Counted from the stretch's first letter, positions 6,611 to 15,044 are shown. The stretch is DNA of 32,216 nucleotides from Lentisphaerae bacterium RIFOXYC12_FULL_60_16 (GCA_001803315.1 MHBQ01000132.1:78650-110865), one strand, 5' to 3'. Made by a program: numbers and translations. The notes: generated by a model from the sequence alone, not told the origin.

Positions 6611-7357
6611 ATGACAGCCAAGGTTCCGTTGCGATTGGGTGTGAACATCGACCATGTGGCGACCCTCCGGCAGGCCCGCCATACACCCTACCCCGACCTG
6701 CTCCAGGCGGCACGATGTTGCGAGGCGGCCGGTGCAGACGGCATCACCATTCACCTCCGGGAAGACCGGCGCCACATCCAGGACGCCGATGTGGTCCTGT
6801 TGCGTAAATGCCTGGTTGTTCCGATGAACCTGGAGATGGCCAACACCCCGCCCATCGTCCGTATCGCCGCTGATATCGGTCCGCAGGAAGTCTGCATCGT
6901 TCCGGAACGCCGGGAAGAGCTCACCACCGAAGGGGGACTGGACGTGGCGGGACAGCAACGTGAACTCGCAAAAACAACCCGCCTGCTTCGGGAAAACGGC
7001 ATCAGTGTCAGCCTCTTCATCGATCCCGACATCCAGCAGATCGAAGCCGCAGCCGAAACCGGGGCGCCGTATATCGAACTGCATACCGGAACTTTCTGCA
7101 ATGCTCCGGATGCGGCGGCGCCCGCCGCGTTGGACCGCCTGGTCGAGGCAGCCACGCGTGCCCACGCGCTTGGGCTCAAGGTTAATGCGGGGCACGGCAT
7201 CCACACCGGCAACCTTGGCGGCATCCTCGAAATCCCCCACCTTGACACGCTCAACATCGGGCACAGCATCGTGTGCGACGCCGTATTCAACGGCTTGGTT
7301 ATAGCCGTAAAAACCATGCGCAAAGCCATGCGGGCATACCGGGGAGGACGACCATGA
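6611..7357 (+). CDS. pdxJ: Pyridoxine 5'-phosphate synthase
   Basis: PdxJ condenses 1-deoxy-D-xylulose 5-phosphate with 3-amino-2-oxopropyl phosphate to give pyridoxine 5'-phosphate, the last ring-forming step of DXP-dependent vitamin B6 synthesis in the cytoplasm. At 248 residues it has the normal family length. Diagnostic motifs appear in order: LGVNIDHVATLRQAR near the start, GADGITIHLREDRRHIQD, the loop CIVPERREELTTEGGLDV, and the phosphate-binding NAGHGIHTGNLGG near residues 194-206, then LNIGHSIV. The start ATG has a weak ribosome site (GAAGGC). The gene overlaps acpS by four bases. The linkage pdxJ-acpS is common in bacteria, which supports both calls. Confidence 0.97.
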   Translation: MTAKVPLRLGVNIDHVATLRQARHTPYPDLLQAARCCEAAGADGITIHLREDRRHIQDADVVLLRKCLVVPMNLEMANTPPIVRIAADIGPQEVCIVPERREELTTEGGLDVAGQQRELAKTTRLLRENGISVSLFIDPDIQQIEAAAETGAPYIELHTGTFCNAPDAAAPAALDRLVEAATRAHALGLKVNAGHGIHTGNLGGILEIPHLDTLNIGHSIVCDAVFNGLVIAVKTMRKAMRAYRGGRP

Positions 7358-7761
7358 TCCAGCCGGCTGCCGTCCTGGGCATCGGTGTGGACCTGGTCGA
7401 GAACGACCGCATGGGGGAACTCATCGACCGGTGGGGTGCCCGCTTTGTCGACCGGGTATTCCTTTCCGGGGAACGCAACTACTGCAATACCAAGGCGGTC
7501 CCCGCCCGGCATTATGCCGGACGATTCGCCGTCAAGGAGGCCGTGTCGAAGGCATTCGGCACCGGACTGGGGCCCCATCTCGGATGGCTGGATATTGAAG
7601 TGGTCCGCGATGCCGACACCGGCGCCCCATCCGTCCATTTCAGTGAGCGGGCCCGGCGCTGGGCGGATTCCCTCGGCGTCGGCCAGGTCCTGATCAGTCT
7701 TTCCCATACCGCCCATTACGCCATGGCCCAGGCACTCCTGCTTTCCTCACCGGCACCATGA
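7354..7761 (+). CDS. acpS: Holo-[acyl-carrier-protein] synthase
   Basis: AcpS moves 4'-phosphopantetheine from CoA to the conserved serine of acyl carrier protein, activating it for fatty acid synthesis. The 135 residues are typical of the small trimeric type. The N-terminal GIGVDLVENDRM holds the metal-binding Asp, and RFAVKEAVSKAFGTG is the second conserved block with the catalytic Glu and Lys. The C-terminal SLSHTAHYAMAQAL matches the usual 'SISH..' strand. The ATG at 7354 overlaps the pdxJ stop as ATGA and has GGGGAGGA upstream, so the longer frame starting at 7273 is not the real start. It overlaps the next gene by four bases in the same way. Confidence 0.96.
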   Translation: MIQPAAVLGIGVDLVENDRMGELIDRWGARFVDRVFLSGERNYCNTKAVPARHYAGRFAVKEAVSKAFGTGLGPHLGWLDIEVVRDADTGAPSVHFSERARRWADSLGVGQVLISLSHTAHYAMAQALLLSSPAP

Positions 7762-9332
7762 AAGCCGTCACCGCCGAAACCATGCGCCGTCTGGATGCCG
7801 TTACCATCCGGGATTACCAGATTCCCGGCCGCGTCCTGATGGAACGTGCCGGCAAGGCGGTTGCCGATGCCATTGCCGCACAATTCCTCCGCCGTCAACC
7901 CGCATCGCACGCACCCGTTTGCCTGTGTGCCGGCAAAGGCAACAACGGCGGCGATGCCTTTGTCACCGCCCGCCATCTCAAAATGCGGGGGGTTCCCGTC
8001 TGCATCCGGACCACCTGTTTCGTGGCCGATTACACCGGTGATGCCCGTTCGCATGTCCTGCAGGCACTGGCCGACGGCATCGTGTGCCGGGAATGCCCCG
8101 ACCCCGTCGACTGGGCAAGCACCCCCGGCGATGCCGGTGATGCCATAAGCCTGATCGTGGATGGAATCCTGGGTACCGGATTCAAGGGACCCGTGGGAGG
8201 GACCGCCCGTGCAGCCATCGAGTGGATCAACCGTATGGGGCGGCATATTCCCGTGGTGTCCATCGACCTCCCGTCCGGCCTCAATGCCGACACGGGAACC
8301 CCCAAACCCATCGCCGTCCGGGCGGACCTGACCATTACGCTAGGCCTGCCCAAAACGGGTCTACTCCTGTCTCCGGCAACCGACCATGTCGGACGAGTAT
8401 GCCCGGGATGGATCGGCATACCGGATGCTTTGATTGCGGAATGCGACGACCACCTGCACCTGATCACCCGGGATGATTGTATGCAATGGATGCCGGCCCG
8501 ACCGGCAACCTCCCACAAGGGAACGTTCGGCCACCTGCTGGTCATCGGGGGATCCACGCTTTTCACGGGAGCCCCGATCCTGGCCGGTCTTGCCGCACTC
8601 CGGTCCGGGGTTGGATTGCTCACGATGCTGGTTCCCGGCGCACTGAAGACTGCCGCCACGGCCCGGATGCCGGAAGCGATGGTCGCCGCCCCACCCGATT
8701 CGTCCGGCGAGACCTTGTCGGTCGACGCGCTGCGGGCCCTGCCCCGGCCTCCGTCCGCATTCCAGGCCGTGATTGCCGGTCCCGGGATGGGTCAGACACC
8801 TGCCACACGGACCCTGCTCGACAACCTTTTGCAAACCCCGCCGGATGCCCTGGTTTTGGACGCCGACGCCTTGAACCTGCTGGCCGGCCAATCCGGGACC
8901 CTGCGCGCCTGCTCCGCTCCCCGGCGCGTCCTGACTCCGCATCCCGGTGAAGCAGCCCGCCTGCTCGGGTGCGACATTGAAATGGTTCAGCAGGACCGCC
9001 TGTCAGCGGCCCGGCAGCTGGCGGAGCTTACCGGGTCCACCGTGGTTCTCAAGGGTGCCGGCACCGTGGTTACCGCTCCCGGCGAACCGCCCTGGATAAA
9101 CCGTACGGGTAATCCCGGCATGGCGAAAGGCGGCATGGGGGATGTGTTGGCCGGCATAATCGGCGCCCTGCTGGCCCAGGGATTATGCGCGATGGATGCC
9201 GCCCGTCTCGGGGTCTTCCTGCATGGGACAGCGGGTGATTGTGCTGCCGGAGAACAGTCACAGCCGGGTCTCACGGCACAGGATGTGATTGCCTGCCTGC
9301 CCGCCGCCTGGCATACCTTGGCTTGCCGGTAA
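7758..9332 (+). CDS. nnr: Bifunctional NAD(P)H-hydrate repair enzyme (epimerase + ADP-dependent dehydratase)
   Basis: This enzyme repairs NADHX and NADPHX, the hydrated by-products of NAD(P)H. Residues 1 to about 215 are the YjeF-N epimerase domain, with AGKGNNGGDAFVTARHL, GILGTGFKGPVGG and SIDLPSGLNADTG. Residues about 235-520 are the ribokinase-like dehydratase, with SHKGTFGHLLVIGGS, AVIAGPGMGQTP, LDADALNLL, VLTPHPGEAARLLG, VVLKGAGTVV and the nucleotide-binding GNPGMAKGGMGDVLAGI. The 524-residue fusion is the usual bacterial form. Its ATG overlaps the acpS stop (ATGA). AcpS-Nnr pairing is seen in many genomes. The stop lies in a CCGG-TAAG-CCGG mini-hairpin, and the next gene converges five bases on. 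Confidence 0.96.
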   Translation: MKAVTAETMRRLDAVTIRDYQIPGRVLMERAGKAVADAIAAQFLRRQPASHAPVCLCAGKGNNGGDAFVTARHLKMRGVPVCIRTTCFVADYTGDARSHVLQALADGIVCRECPDPVDWASTPGDAGDAISLIVDGILGTGFKGPVGGTARAAIEWINRMGRHIPVVSIDLPSGLNADTGTPKPIAVRADLTITLGLPKTGLLLSPATDHVGRVCPGWIGIPDALIAECDDHLHLITRDDCMQWMPARPATSHKGTFGHLLVIGGSTLFTGAPILAGLAALRSGVGLLTMLVPGALKTAATARMPEAMVAAPPDSSGETLSVDALRALPRPPSAFQAVIAGPGMGQTPATRTLLDNLLQTPPDALVLDADALNLLAGQSGTLRACSAPRRVLTPHPGEAARLLGCDIEMVQQDRLSAARQLAELTGSTVVLKGAGTVVTAPGEPPWINRTGNPGMAKGGMGDVLAGIIGALLAQGLCAMDAARLGVFLHGTAGDCAAGEQSQPGLTAQDVIACLPAAWHTLACR

Positions 9333-9337
9333 GCCGG

Positions 9338-9838
9338 TCAGAGATCGTACAAGGTCCGATCCACCACGGGAGGGGCGGACCGGGCGCCTTTTTTCCCGCT
9401 ACCGCCCGCCATGACGAACGGTTCTTCCTTCTCCATCAGGTCGCCCATTTCCTTCTCAATCTGCTCGGGATCATCACCCGCTTCCAGGCGCCCGATGGCT
9501 TCATCCATCCCCTTGCCGAATTCCATCCCGGTCATCTTGGAAAACTTGCGCATCAGGTTGGCGGCCTGGCGGGGATCATCTTCCTTGATTGATTCCGCCT
9601 GGGAGGCCAGTTCGGTGATGGCCCGTTCCATTTTCCGTTCGTCCACCGGAAAATCATCCGGCATGCCGGACGACTCGGAATCGCCCCGTTTTCCGCCCAG
9701 GGCAAATGCGGACACCTGCCGTTCCAGTTCTGCCCGTGCGCATTTGGGGCACGCCGGCCGGGCCGACGGATTGATCCGCTTGGAAAAAAAATTGAACACC
9801 ATGTGGCAATCCGGGCAATAATACTCGTAAATCGGCAT
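9338..9838 (-). CDS. FmdB-family zinc-ribbon protein with extended C-terminus
   Basis: 166 residues. The first 45 are an FmdB/CxxC-CxxC zinc ribbon: MPIYEYYCPDCHMVFNFF, then PACPKCARAELERQV, with two CxxC pairs able to bind one zinc ion. The rest is a low-complexity linker followed by helices (DERKMERAITELASQAESI, RQAANLMRKFSKMTGMEFG, MDEAIGRLEAGDDPEQIEKE). This extension is much longer than in a minimal FmdB protein. Function is not established; such ribbons are thought to be regulatory or adaptor proteins. The ATG at 9838 has GGAGGG nine bases upstream. The ATG at 9847 directly abuts that site, so it is unlikely to be used. It is the last gene of the seven-gene minus-strand run and follows murG by five bases. 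Confidence 0.88.
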   Translation of the reverse strand: MPIYEYYCPDCHMVFNFFSKRINPSARPACPKCARAELERQVSAFALGGKRGDSESSGMPDDFPVDERKMERAITELASQAESIKEDDPRQAANLMRKFSKMTGMEFGKGMDEAIGRLEAGDDPEQIEKEMGDLMEKEEPFVMAGGSGKKGARSAPPVVDRTLYDL

Positions 9839-9843
9839 CGCGA

Positions 9844-10941
9844 TCATCCCTCCGGAGCGGCGCCTGCCAGACGGCTGCCTGCCATCGATTCAACCAGTTC
9901 AGCCAGGGACCCGACTCCATTGACCAAGGCTGCATTTTCCATGCGATGGCGCATATTGTCAAGGGGGCCGGACAACGCCCGGTACCGATTGAGGGTTTCC
10001 AGCAGTCGTTGCGCCGTGAGGTCCGCCTGTCGTATCCAGTCCATACCGACCCATTCCTGCATGGCCTGTGCATTCGCGGTTTGATGATCGCGGGCGGCGG
10101 ACGGCAACGGCACCAGCAGGCCGGGAACCCGGCAGGCCAGCAATTCAAAACAGGCGCCGGCGCCGGACCGGGCAATGGCGCAATCGGCAGCATGATACGC
10201 CTTGCCGATCGCACCCAGAAAACCATACACCCGTGCATCGATGCCGGCCGACCGGTAGGCATCCTCCACCCTGGAAGCATCATGGCGACCGGCCAGGTGC
10301 AACACCTGGAATCTGGCGCCCTGCTGTTTCCAGGCACGGAAGGCCTCGACGGCCAGGAGGTTGAGGGCATGGGCGCCCTGGCTCCCGCCCATGACCAGCA
10401 CCGTAAACGCCTGCTTATGGAACTCCGCACCGGAGAAACGGTCGTCGAGATCCCCCCGGAGGGGAAATCCGGTTTCAACGATGCGCCGGTGTTTCAGCCA
10501 ACGGCGTGTTTGGGGGAAGCTCACCGCCACGGCATCGGCCCAGCGCGCCAACCATGTGACTGCCCGACCCGGAACCACGTTGGCTTCATGCAGGACAACC
10601 GGAACCCGCAGGCGCCGGGCAGCTGCCACCGGCCCTACCGAGGCATAACTACCCATGGCGAGCAGCACGTCGAGAGGCTGGCGCCGCATGACGGCGAGGC
10701 TTGACCGGATCGTACAGGCCAGGCCGATCGCCTTGCCCAACCATCCCCAACGGCTGTTCGTCATGGCGGGGACCGGGATGGAAACCACGGGTCCCTCCCA
10801 TCCGCTGATTGAACCGGCCTCCACATCACGCCCGGCAAGCCAGAGCGTGACCGTCGCCCCGCGGCGCATCAATTCACGTGCCGTCGTCAAGCCCGGCAAC
10901 ACATGACCACCCGTCCCTCCGCACGCAACGGCTACCTTCAT
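9844..10941 (-). CDS. murG: MurG: UDP-GlcNAc transferase of peptidoglycan synthesis
   Basis: MurG adds N-acetylglucosamine from UDP-GlcNAc to lipid I, making lipid II at the cytoplasmic face of the membrane. The 365-residue product has the N-terminal glycine-rich loop ACGGTGGHVLPGL, then MGSYASVGPVAAARRL, VVLHEANVVPGRAVTWL, and the second-domain loop LVMGGSQGAHALN. The donor-site region IARSGAGACFELLACRVPG keeps the Glu, and DHQTANAQ keeps the ribose/diphosphate contacts. The true start is the ATG at 10941, where MKVAVACGGTGG begins. It overlaps the stop of the upstream gene (ATGA), with AGGAG eight bases before. murG normally sits in the dcw division/cell-wall cluster. Here it is in an ABC-FHA operon, with no other mur or fts gene in the window. 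Confidence 0.95.
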   Translation of the reverse strand: MKVAVACGGTGGHVLPGLTTARELMRRGATVTLWLAGRDVEAGSISGWEGPVVSIPVPAMTNSRWGWLGKAIGLACTIRSSLAVMRRQPLDVLLAMGSYASVGPVAAARRLRVPVVLHEANVVPGRAVTWLARWADAVAVSFPQTRRWLKHRRIVETGFPLRGDLDDRFSGAEFHKQAFTVLVMGGSQGAHALNLLAVEAFRAWKQQGARFQVLHLAGRHDASRVEDAYRSAGIDARVYGFLGAIGKAYHAADCAIARSGAGACFELLACRVPGLLVPLPSAARDHQTANAQAMQEWVGMDWIRQADLTAQRLLETLNRYRALSGPLDNMRHRMENAALVNGVGSLAELVESMAGSRLAGAAPEG

Positions 10942-11903
10942 GGCAACTCCTGTCCGGGCTGTCCGGCTTCCGGTTCGATGGTCACACACTCAAGATCGAG
11001 ATCCAGATCATGGGGTAACCATACCGGAAACCGCTGGGATTGCCATTTGCGCCGGGACTTTTCACGGTTCAACGAGTCTTCAAGCGAGCTTTTCAGGCTC
11101 TCGGACGTCCATGATTCCGCCCAGGGCGGCCAGTTGCGCGCCTTGGCTTCCAGGTGCGTGAGACGCGCCTCGTAACGGGATCTCAGGTGATCCCCGGCCG
11201 GTTCAAAACGGATATCCACCCATCCCTTGAGCTGCTCCACCCGGGCCGTGGACCGAAGCTGCAACTTCCCGTCCACCAATTCCACCCGGTACCATCCCCC
11301 GGCATCCAGGCGCAATCGCCGGGTTACCCCGTCCGTATCCGCAACGGCCGGTTCCGACCGGATGGACGCCCAGTCAAATCGGACATTCGACAACATCCGG
11401 TAATGGCCCAGCATCCATTCCTTGCGCCGGTCCCATCGCAACCCGCCGGTCGCATCCAGCATGCGATTGACCTGTGCGGATGAAAACCGCCCGGTCAACC
11501 GGGGAGCCGGTCCGGTGGAACGCGAGATCCGGATGCCGATTGGAATGCCCCGTGGATCCGTCCATTCATCCGAACGGGGCCGCCAGTTCCCCTCGATCCA
11601 CGACTCGTCCGGAATCAAGCCTCCCGGCAACAGCCAGGACCAGGGAGAAACCTCATGCAGCAGGGTGCGGATGCGATCCGGATGGATGTACAACACGATT
11701 CCCATGCTTCCATCCGGTACGGAATGATCACCGGAGATCCATCGGTTGATCCGAACATCGGAAACCGTCGCGGGAAGCCAGGACGGTATGACCCATCGTG
11801 TGAGAACCGCACCGACCGGTCCACCAAACCAGAGCAGGCTGACGACCAGCACCGTCAAACCAACACCGGACCAACCCTGCCATAATCGGGGAAGCGCCAT
11901 CAT
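10938..11903 (-). CDS. Membrane-anchored protein of unknown function
   Basis: 321 residues. One hydrophobic segment (GVGLTVLVVSLLWFGGPVGAVL, about residues 13-35) suggests a signal anchor, with the remainder outside the cytoplasm. The ectodomain has recurrent beta-strand patterns (IRISRSTGPAPRLTGRFSSA, YRVELVDGKLQLRSTARV, GWVDIRFEPAG), ends in a charged helix (SLKSSLEDSLNREKSRRKWQ), and then LPHDLDLDLECVTIEPE. The ectodomain strands loosely recall lipid- or envelope-binding beta proteins, but I cannot assign a family. The start ATG overlaps the stop of the FHA gene, and its stop overlaps the murG start. This suggests coordinated synthesis of an envelope protein with MurG. A second ATG at 11900 is an equally possible start. 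Confidence 0.8.
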   Translation of the reverse strand: MMALPRLWQGWSGVGLTVLVVSLLWFGGPVGAVLTRWVIPSWLPATVSDVRINRWISGDHSVPDGSMGIVLYIHPDRIRTLLHEVSPWSWLLPGGLIPDESWIEGNWRPRSDEWTDPRGIPIGIRISRSTGPAPRLTGRFSSAQVNRMLDATGGLRWDRRKEWMLGHYRMLSNVRFDWASIRSEPAVADTDGVTRRLRLDAGGWYRVELVDGKLQLRSTARVEQLKGWVDIRFEPAGDHLRSRYEARLTHLEAKARNWPPWAESWTSESLKSSLEDSLNREKSRRKWQSQRFPVWLPHDLDLDLECVTIEPEAGQPGQELP

Positions 11904-12361
11904 GCATCTTTGGGGCGGTTGGGAACAAAGGGACGAACCGGCCGGAGGGGTCGAGCCCCCGAACCGGCTCCAGGGGAAGCGGATACGGGCTGCACCGGCT
12001 TGATCCGTACCGTGGTGGCACGCGCCCGGGTCGAATAGTCCCGGTGTTGGGCGGCATCCTCCAATCCGATCGCATCCGTCTCCTCAAACAGGAAGTTGGC
12101 ATCCCCAACGGCAATCTGTGCGCCATGCGCCAGTCGCACGCGGGTTATCCGGGTTCCGTTGACCTTGGTGCCGTTGGCGCTCCCCAGATCCTCAATCTCG
12201 ACAACCGACGACAGGTTGTGGATCCGGGCATGATGCCGGGACACGGCATGCTGGGTCAGTTGAATATGATTGTCCGTGGCACGCCCCAGGGTGGTGATAC
12301 CCTCGGCCAGGACAAAGGGTTCATTGCCGCTTTCCGACGTCAATACCAGTCGACAATCCAT
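11900..12361 (-). CDS. FHA-domain protein
   Basis: 153 residues. Residues 1 to about 95 are a forkhead-associated domain, which binds phosphothreonine peptides: TTLGRATDNHIQLTQ, then AVSRHHARIHN and IEDLGSANGTKVNGTRI contain the expected Gly-Arg, Ser-Arg-His and Asn-Gly residues of the binding loops. The last 55 residues are basic and Pro-rich (RATTVRIKPVQPVSASPGAG, RPLRPVRPFVPNRP), probably a flexible tail. No membrane segment is seen. Partner Ser/Thr kinases are not in this window. The gene sits 41 bases after the ABC ATPase stop and overlaps the next gene by ATGA. Its ribosome site is unusually strong. Confidence 0.93.
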   Translation of the reverse strand: MDCRLVLTSESGNEPFVLAEGITTLGRATDNHIQLTQHAVSRHHARIHNLSSVVEIEDLGSANGTKVNGTRITRVRLAHGAQIAVGDANFLFEETDAIGLEDAAQHRDYSTRARATTVRIKPVQPVSASPGAGSGARPLRPVRPFVPNRPKDA

Positions 12362-12364
12362 CGT

Positions 12365-12373
12365 TCACCTCCT
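12365..12373 (-). promoter_or_regulatory. Near-perfect Shine-Dalgarno of the FHA gene
   Basis: AGGAGGTGA on the minus strand, three bases before the ATG at 12361, is fully complementary to the 16S rRNA tail. Neighbouring genes have weaker sites, so the FHA protein is probably made at a higher rate than the upstream ABC subunits. Confidence 0.75.
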
Positions 12374-12402
12374 TGATTCTGCAACTCCAAACCAAACACC
12401 GT

Positions 12403-13335
12403 TTATGCCCCGGGTTGAACCGGAACCCCGGTGGAATTCAAATAGGCGTGTTCCAACTCGTCCCCGGGATACACCTGCAACACCCCGACCTTTGATTCGA
12501 GCAGAAATCCGAGAATCACCGCGTTCACGGTTGCCAGATCCCCGCGATAACGGCATTCCAGGGCATCGCCGGACGGGGAACGTTCCAGGATCATATCCGG
12601 CAGGCGTGCCTCCAGCTTCGCCAGGTCCCAGGACGCCGGCATGAGCCGGTATCGGATGACATGGCGACGGCCGGTGATTCCGTCCATGGTGTCCTGAAGC
12701 AGCGTCCGTCCCTTCTCCACCACGGCAACACGGTCACACATCCGTTCAATCTCATGGAGGTTATGCGAACTGATCACCACCGTCTGGCCGGCACGGCGGC
12801 TGGCAAGGAAATGACGGGCATTCTGCGCTTCACGGGGGTCCAGCCCGCTCATGGGTTCATCCAGCAGGACCAGGTCCGGGTCGCCCAGAAATGCCTGGAC
12901 CAGCGTGACCCGGCGTGCCATGCCGTGCGACAGGGTCCGGATGGCGGAATCAGCCCGGTCCGCCAGGTGGACGGTTTGCAACAGCCGCCCGACCATGGGC
13001 CCGATGTCCGCGGGCGGAACCCCCTGCAATTCGGCATAGAATCCCAGGATCTCGCGGACCCGGGATTCCCTCGGCAACAGTGCATCCTGGGGCAGCACGG
13101 TCACCCGTCCCGCATGGCGGACCGGGTCAAAGGCGCCGGACTCCAGCAGGTCGACAACTCCGCCGTCCGGTTGGACGATACCCGACACGACCGACATGGC
13201 GGTGGTCTTGCCGGCCCCGTTGCTGCCGACCAGCCCGAACAGTGATCCGGCTGGAACCCGCAGGTTCAGACCGTCCAGCGCCTTCCGCCGGCCATACGAC
13301 TTGGTCACTCCGGTTAATTCCAATGCCAGGTTCAT
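12403..13335 (-). CDS. ABC transporter ATP-binding protein
   Basis: 310 residues. An ABC ATPase fills residues 1 to about 220: Walker A VGSNGAGKTTAMSVVSG, Q-loop region VTVLPQDALLPRE, signature TLSHGMARRV (LSHGM rather than LSGGQ), Walker B DLVLLDEPMSGLDPREAQ and switch His SSHNLHEIERMCDRVAV. A C-terminal domain of about 80 residues (HVIRYRLMPASWDLAKLEAR, then DALECRYRGDLATVN) is like the tail of Nat/Gld-type exporter ATPases. The substrate is unknown; such pairs export peptides, lipids or lipid-linked molecules, or act in envelope processes. The ATG overlaps the permease stop as ATGA. Confidence 0.93.
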   Translation of the reverse strand: MNLALELTGVTKSYGRRKALDGLNLRVPAGSLFGLVGSNGAGKTTAMSVVSGIVQPDGGVVDLLESGAFDPVRHAGRVTVLPQDALLPRESRVREILGFYAELQGVPPADIGPMVGRLLQTVHLADRADSAIRTLSHGMARRVTLVQAFLGDPDLVLLDEPMSGLDPREAQNARHFLASRRAGQTVVISSHNLHEIERMCDRVAVVEKGRTLLQDTMDGITGRRHVIRYRLMPASWDLAKLEARLPDMILERSPSGDALECRYRGDLATVNAVILGFLLESKVGVLQVYPGDELEHAYLNSTGVPVQPGA

Positions 13336-14237
13336 ACATCACGCCTCGAAAAATACGCGTAACCGACCGCGGCATAGCACATGCCCAGGGATGCCAGGAA
13401 GGCACACCCCGACAACAGGTAGGCGCCGTCCATCCGCCACAAGTCCATGCGATGGCCCTGGGGTATGATGAGTTCGATGACCAGCCAGATCTGCCGGATC
13501 CCGGGTCCCGCATAAAAATGACACATGATCCCCACAATCCCGAGCACCATCCAGGCGATGAAACCCAGGGCCGTCGCCTGGTTCGGTGAACGGTGGAACT
13601 GGGCAATGCCGACCGCCAGCCCGACAAATGCAAAGGCATAGATCCAGGTTTTGCCCGCCAGCATCATCATGGCCTGCGCAACCGCCCACCCGTCCATGCC
13701 CGGCAAACGGAGGCGGGCCACCGTCCAGGCACCGGCCACGCTCAGGATCAGCGCCAGGATCACCAGCGCCGATTGACCCGCCACCTTGCCCGCACACCAG
13801 GCGGATCGCGTGCACCGTGGCACCACGAACCGGACAGCCCCGCTCCCTATTTCCTCGGCTACCCGGGCCGGGGTCACCAGCATCACCAGCATGGGCACAA
13901 ACGTGAAGGCCACCCACCCGTAGATCAGGGCAATCGGGGGAATCGACAACAGGTCCATCGCGACCGACCGGTCCCCCACCAGCGACATCAGCATGTTGCG
14001 GAACGGGCGCGACTTCCACAGGGTGTCCGTAACCGCTCCGGCCGAGGACAAGGCTTCAACCCCCAGGGTCTGCGCAATTTGCAACTCCAGCTTCTGCAGC
14101 ACGTTGATGAACCCGTTGATGGAGGTGACGGCTCCCGCCACATACAACACCATCATGACCGCCGCCCGGCGACTGCGAACGGCATCGGACAATTCGTGCC
14201 GGGCCACGATCCACGTCTGTTTCCACCATGGCATCAT
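13332..14237 (-). CDS. ABC transporter permease (ABC-2 type)
   Basis: 301 residues starting MMPWWKQTWIVARHELSDAV, typical of ABC-2/Nat-type exporter subunits: a cytoplasmic helix, then a first membrane span (RAAVMMVLYVAGAVTSINGF), a long extracytoplasmic loop, and about five further spans (IALIYGWVAFTFVPMLVMLV, SALVILALILSVAGAW, WIYAFAFVGLAVGIA, LGFIAWMVLGIVGIMCHF, LLSGCAFLASLGMCYAAVG). The loop contains LGVEALSSAGAVTD. The motif VTPARVAEEIGSGAVRFVVP after span 2 is the usual coupling-region pattern of this family. The start is the ATG at 14237 with GGTGG seven bases upstream. The open frame upstream of it overlaps the 14251 gene and has no such site. Pairs with the next gene by a 4-base overlap. 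Confidence 0.88.
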   Translation of the reverse strand: MMPWWKQTWIVARHELSDAVRSRRAAVMMVLYVAGAVTSINGFINVLQKLELQIAQTLGVEALSSAGAVTDTLWKSRPFRNMLMSLVGDRSVAMDLLSIPPIALIYGWVAFTFVPMLVMLVTPARVAEEIGSGAVRFVVPRCTRSAWCAGKVAGQSALVILALILSVAGAWTVARLRLPGMDGWAVAQAMMMLAGKTWIYAFAFVGLAVGIAQFHRSPNQATALGFIAWMVLGIVGIMCHFYAGPGIRQIWLVIELIIPQGHRMDLWRMDGAYLLSGCAFLASLGMCYAAVGYAYFSRRDV

Positions 14238-14250
14238 TTGAAATCCACCG

Positions 14251-15030
14251 TTACGGGGCAACCGAGACCGGTGCCCCCCCGCTCTGCGTATTCCAAACCG
14301 GGTCCGTCCTCCGCATGCGGGCGCGATCACGGAACTTGGGTTCCACCTTCGTCAACGGCATGGCAACCGCCGGGTCAATCAGGCTTCCCAGATCAAAGGA
14401 GGTTCCGGCATTCTGCCGCCATTCGGGCGACAGGGTCCGGTCCATCTCATCGTAGGTCAGCACCAGCACCTCGCTTAAATCATTGATCATGCGGACACCG
14501 GTTTCCGGTGAAACCGATTCCGCCTGTTCCAGGACCTCCGTCCACTCGGCGATCCGGTCCTTGAGGCGGATGTTCATGGCTTCCACCAGAACGTCAAACT
14601 GCACGGTTTGTTCGGGGGTCAGGCGGGCGGACCGGAGAAATCCCGAACGTACCATATCCGATCGTATACGCCATAGTTCGGAAGCCGCCTCGATCCGTTC
14701 CTGGAAGGAGACCATGTTCAGGTTCGTCCGGCCGCCGCGAACCCGTTCCGTCGTCCCGGTGGCAACCGGCGTTACGTCCACGCCGGAAGCATCCGGCTGG
14801 TCGGCAACGCGTACGGTTCCGGTGGCGGCGGTTGCAGGGCCAGCCGTGCCCGGGAAACGCAGGAAATCCACCATGTTGCCAAAATCCGTTCGGGCTGGCC
14901 GCTCGGAACGGACAGCCTTCCGCAAACGTTCCAACTCGTCTCGTTCCCGCCGCATGCTTTGGCGGGGACCCAATCCACCCAGCACCAGTCCGGCCAGCAA
15001 GGCAAAGGGAATCCAAAAGGCCGCTTTCAT
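14251..15030 (-). CDS. Signal-anchored protein of unknown function, first gene of the run
   Basis: 259 residues. MKAAFWIPFALLAGLVLGG is an uncleaved or late-cleaved signal anchor, followed by a charged coiled-coil-like helix (SMRRERDELERLRKAVRSER). After a Thr/Ala-rich linker (about 60-100) comes a helical domain (SFQERIEAASELWRIRSDMV, LTPEQTVQFDVLVEAMNIRL, GVRMINDLSEVLVLTYDEMD), ending in a disordered basic tail. The pattern of LTPEQ followed by long helices resembles periplasmic helical proteins such as Spy/CpxP-like modules, but I would not assign the family. It lies 13 bases upstream of the permease and probably opens the operon. The mRNA has a 7-bp hairpin (15045-15065) just before the ribosome site GGAGG at 15038-15042. 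Confidence 0.8.
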   Translation of the reverse strand: MKAAFWIPFALLAGLVLGGLGPRQSMRRERDELERLRKAVRSERPARTDFGNMVDFLRFPGTAGPATAATGTVRVADQPDASGVDVTPVATGTTERVRGGRTNLNMVSFQERIEAASELWRIRSDMVRSGFLRSARLTPEQTVQFDVLVEAMNIRLKDRIAEWTEVLEQAESVSPETGVRMINDLSEVLVLTYDEMDRTLSPEWRQNAGTSFDLGSLIDPAVAMPLTKVEPKFRDRARMRRTDPVWNTQSGGAPVSVAP

Positions 15031-15044
15031 CCATCATCCTCCAT

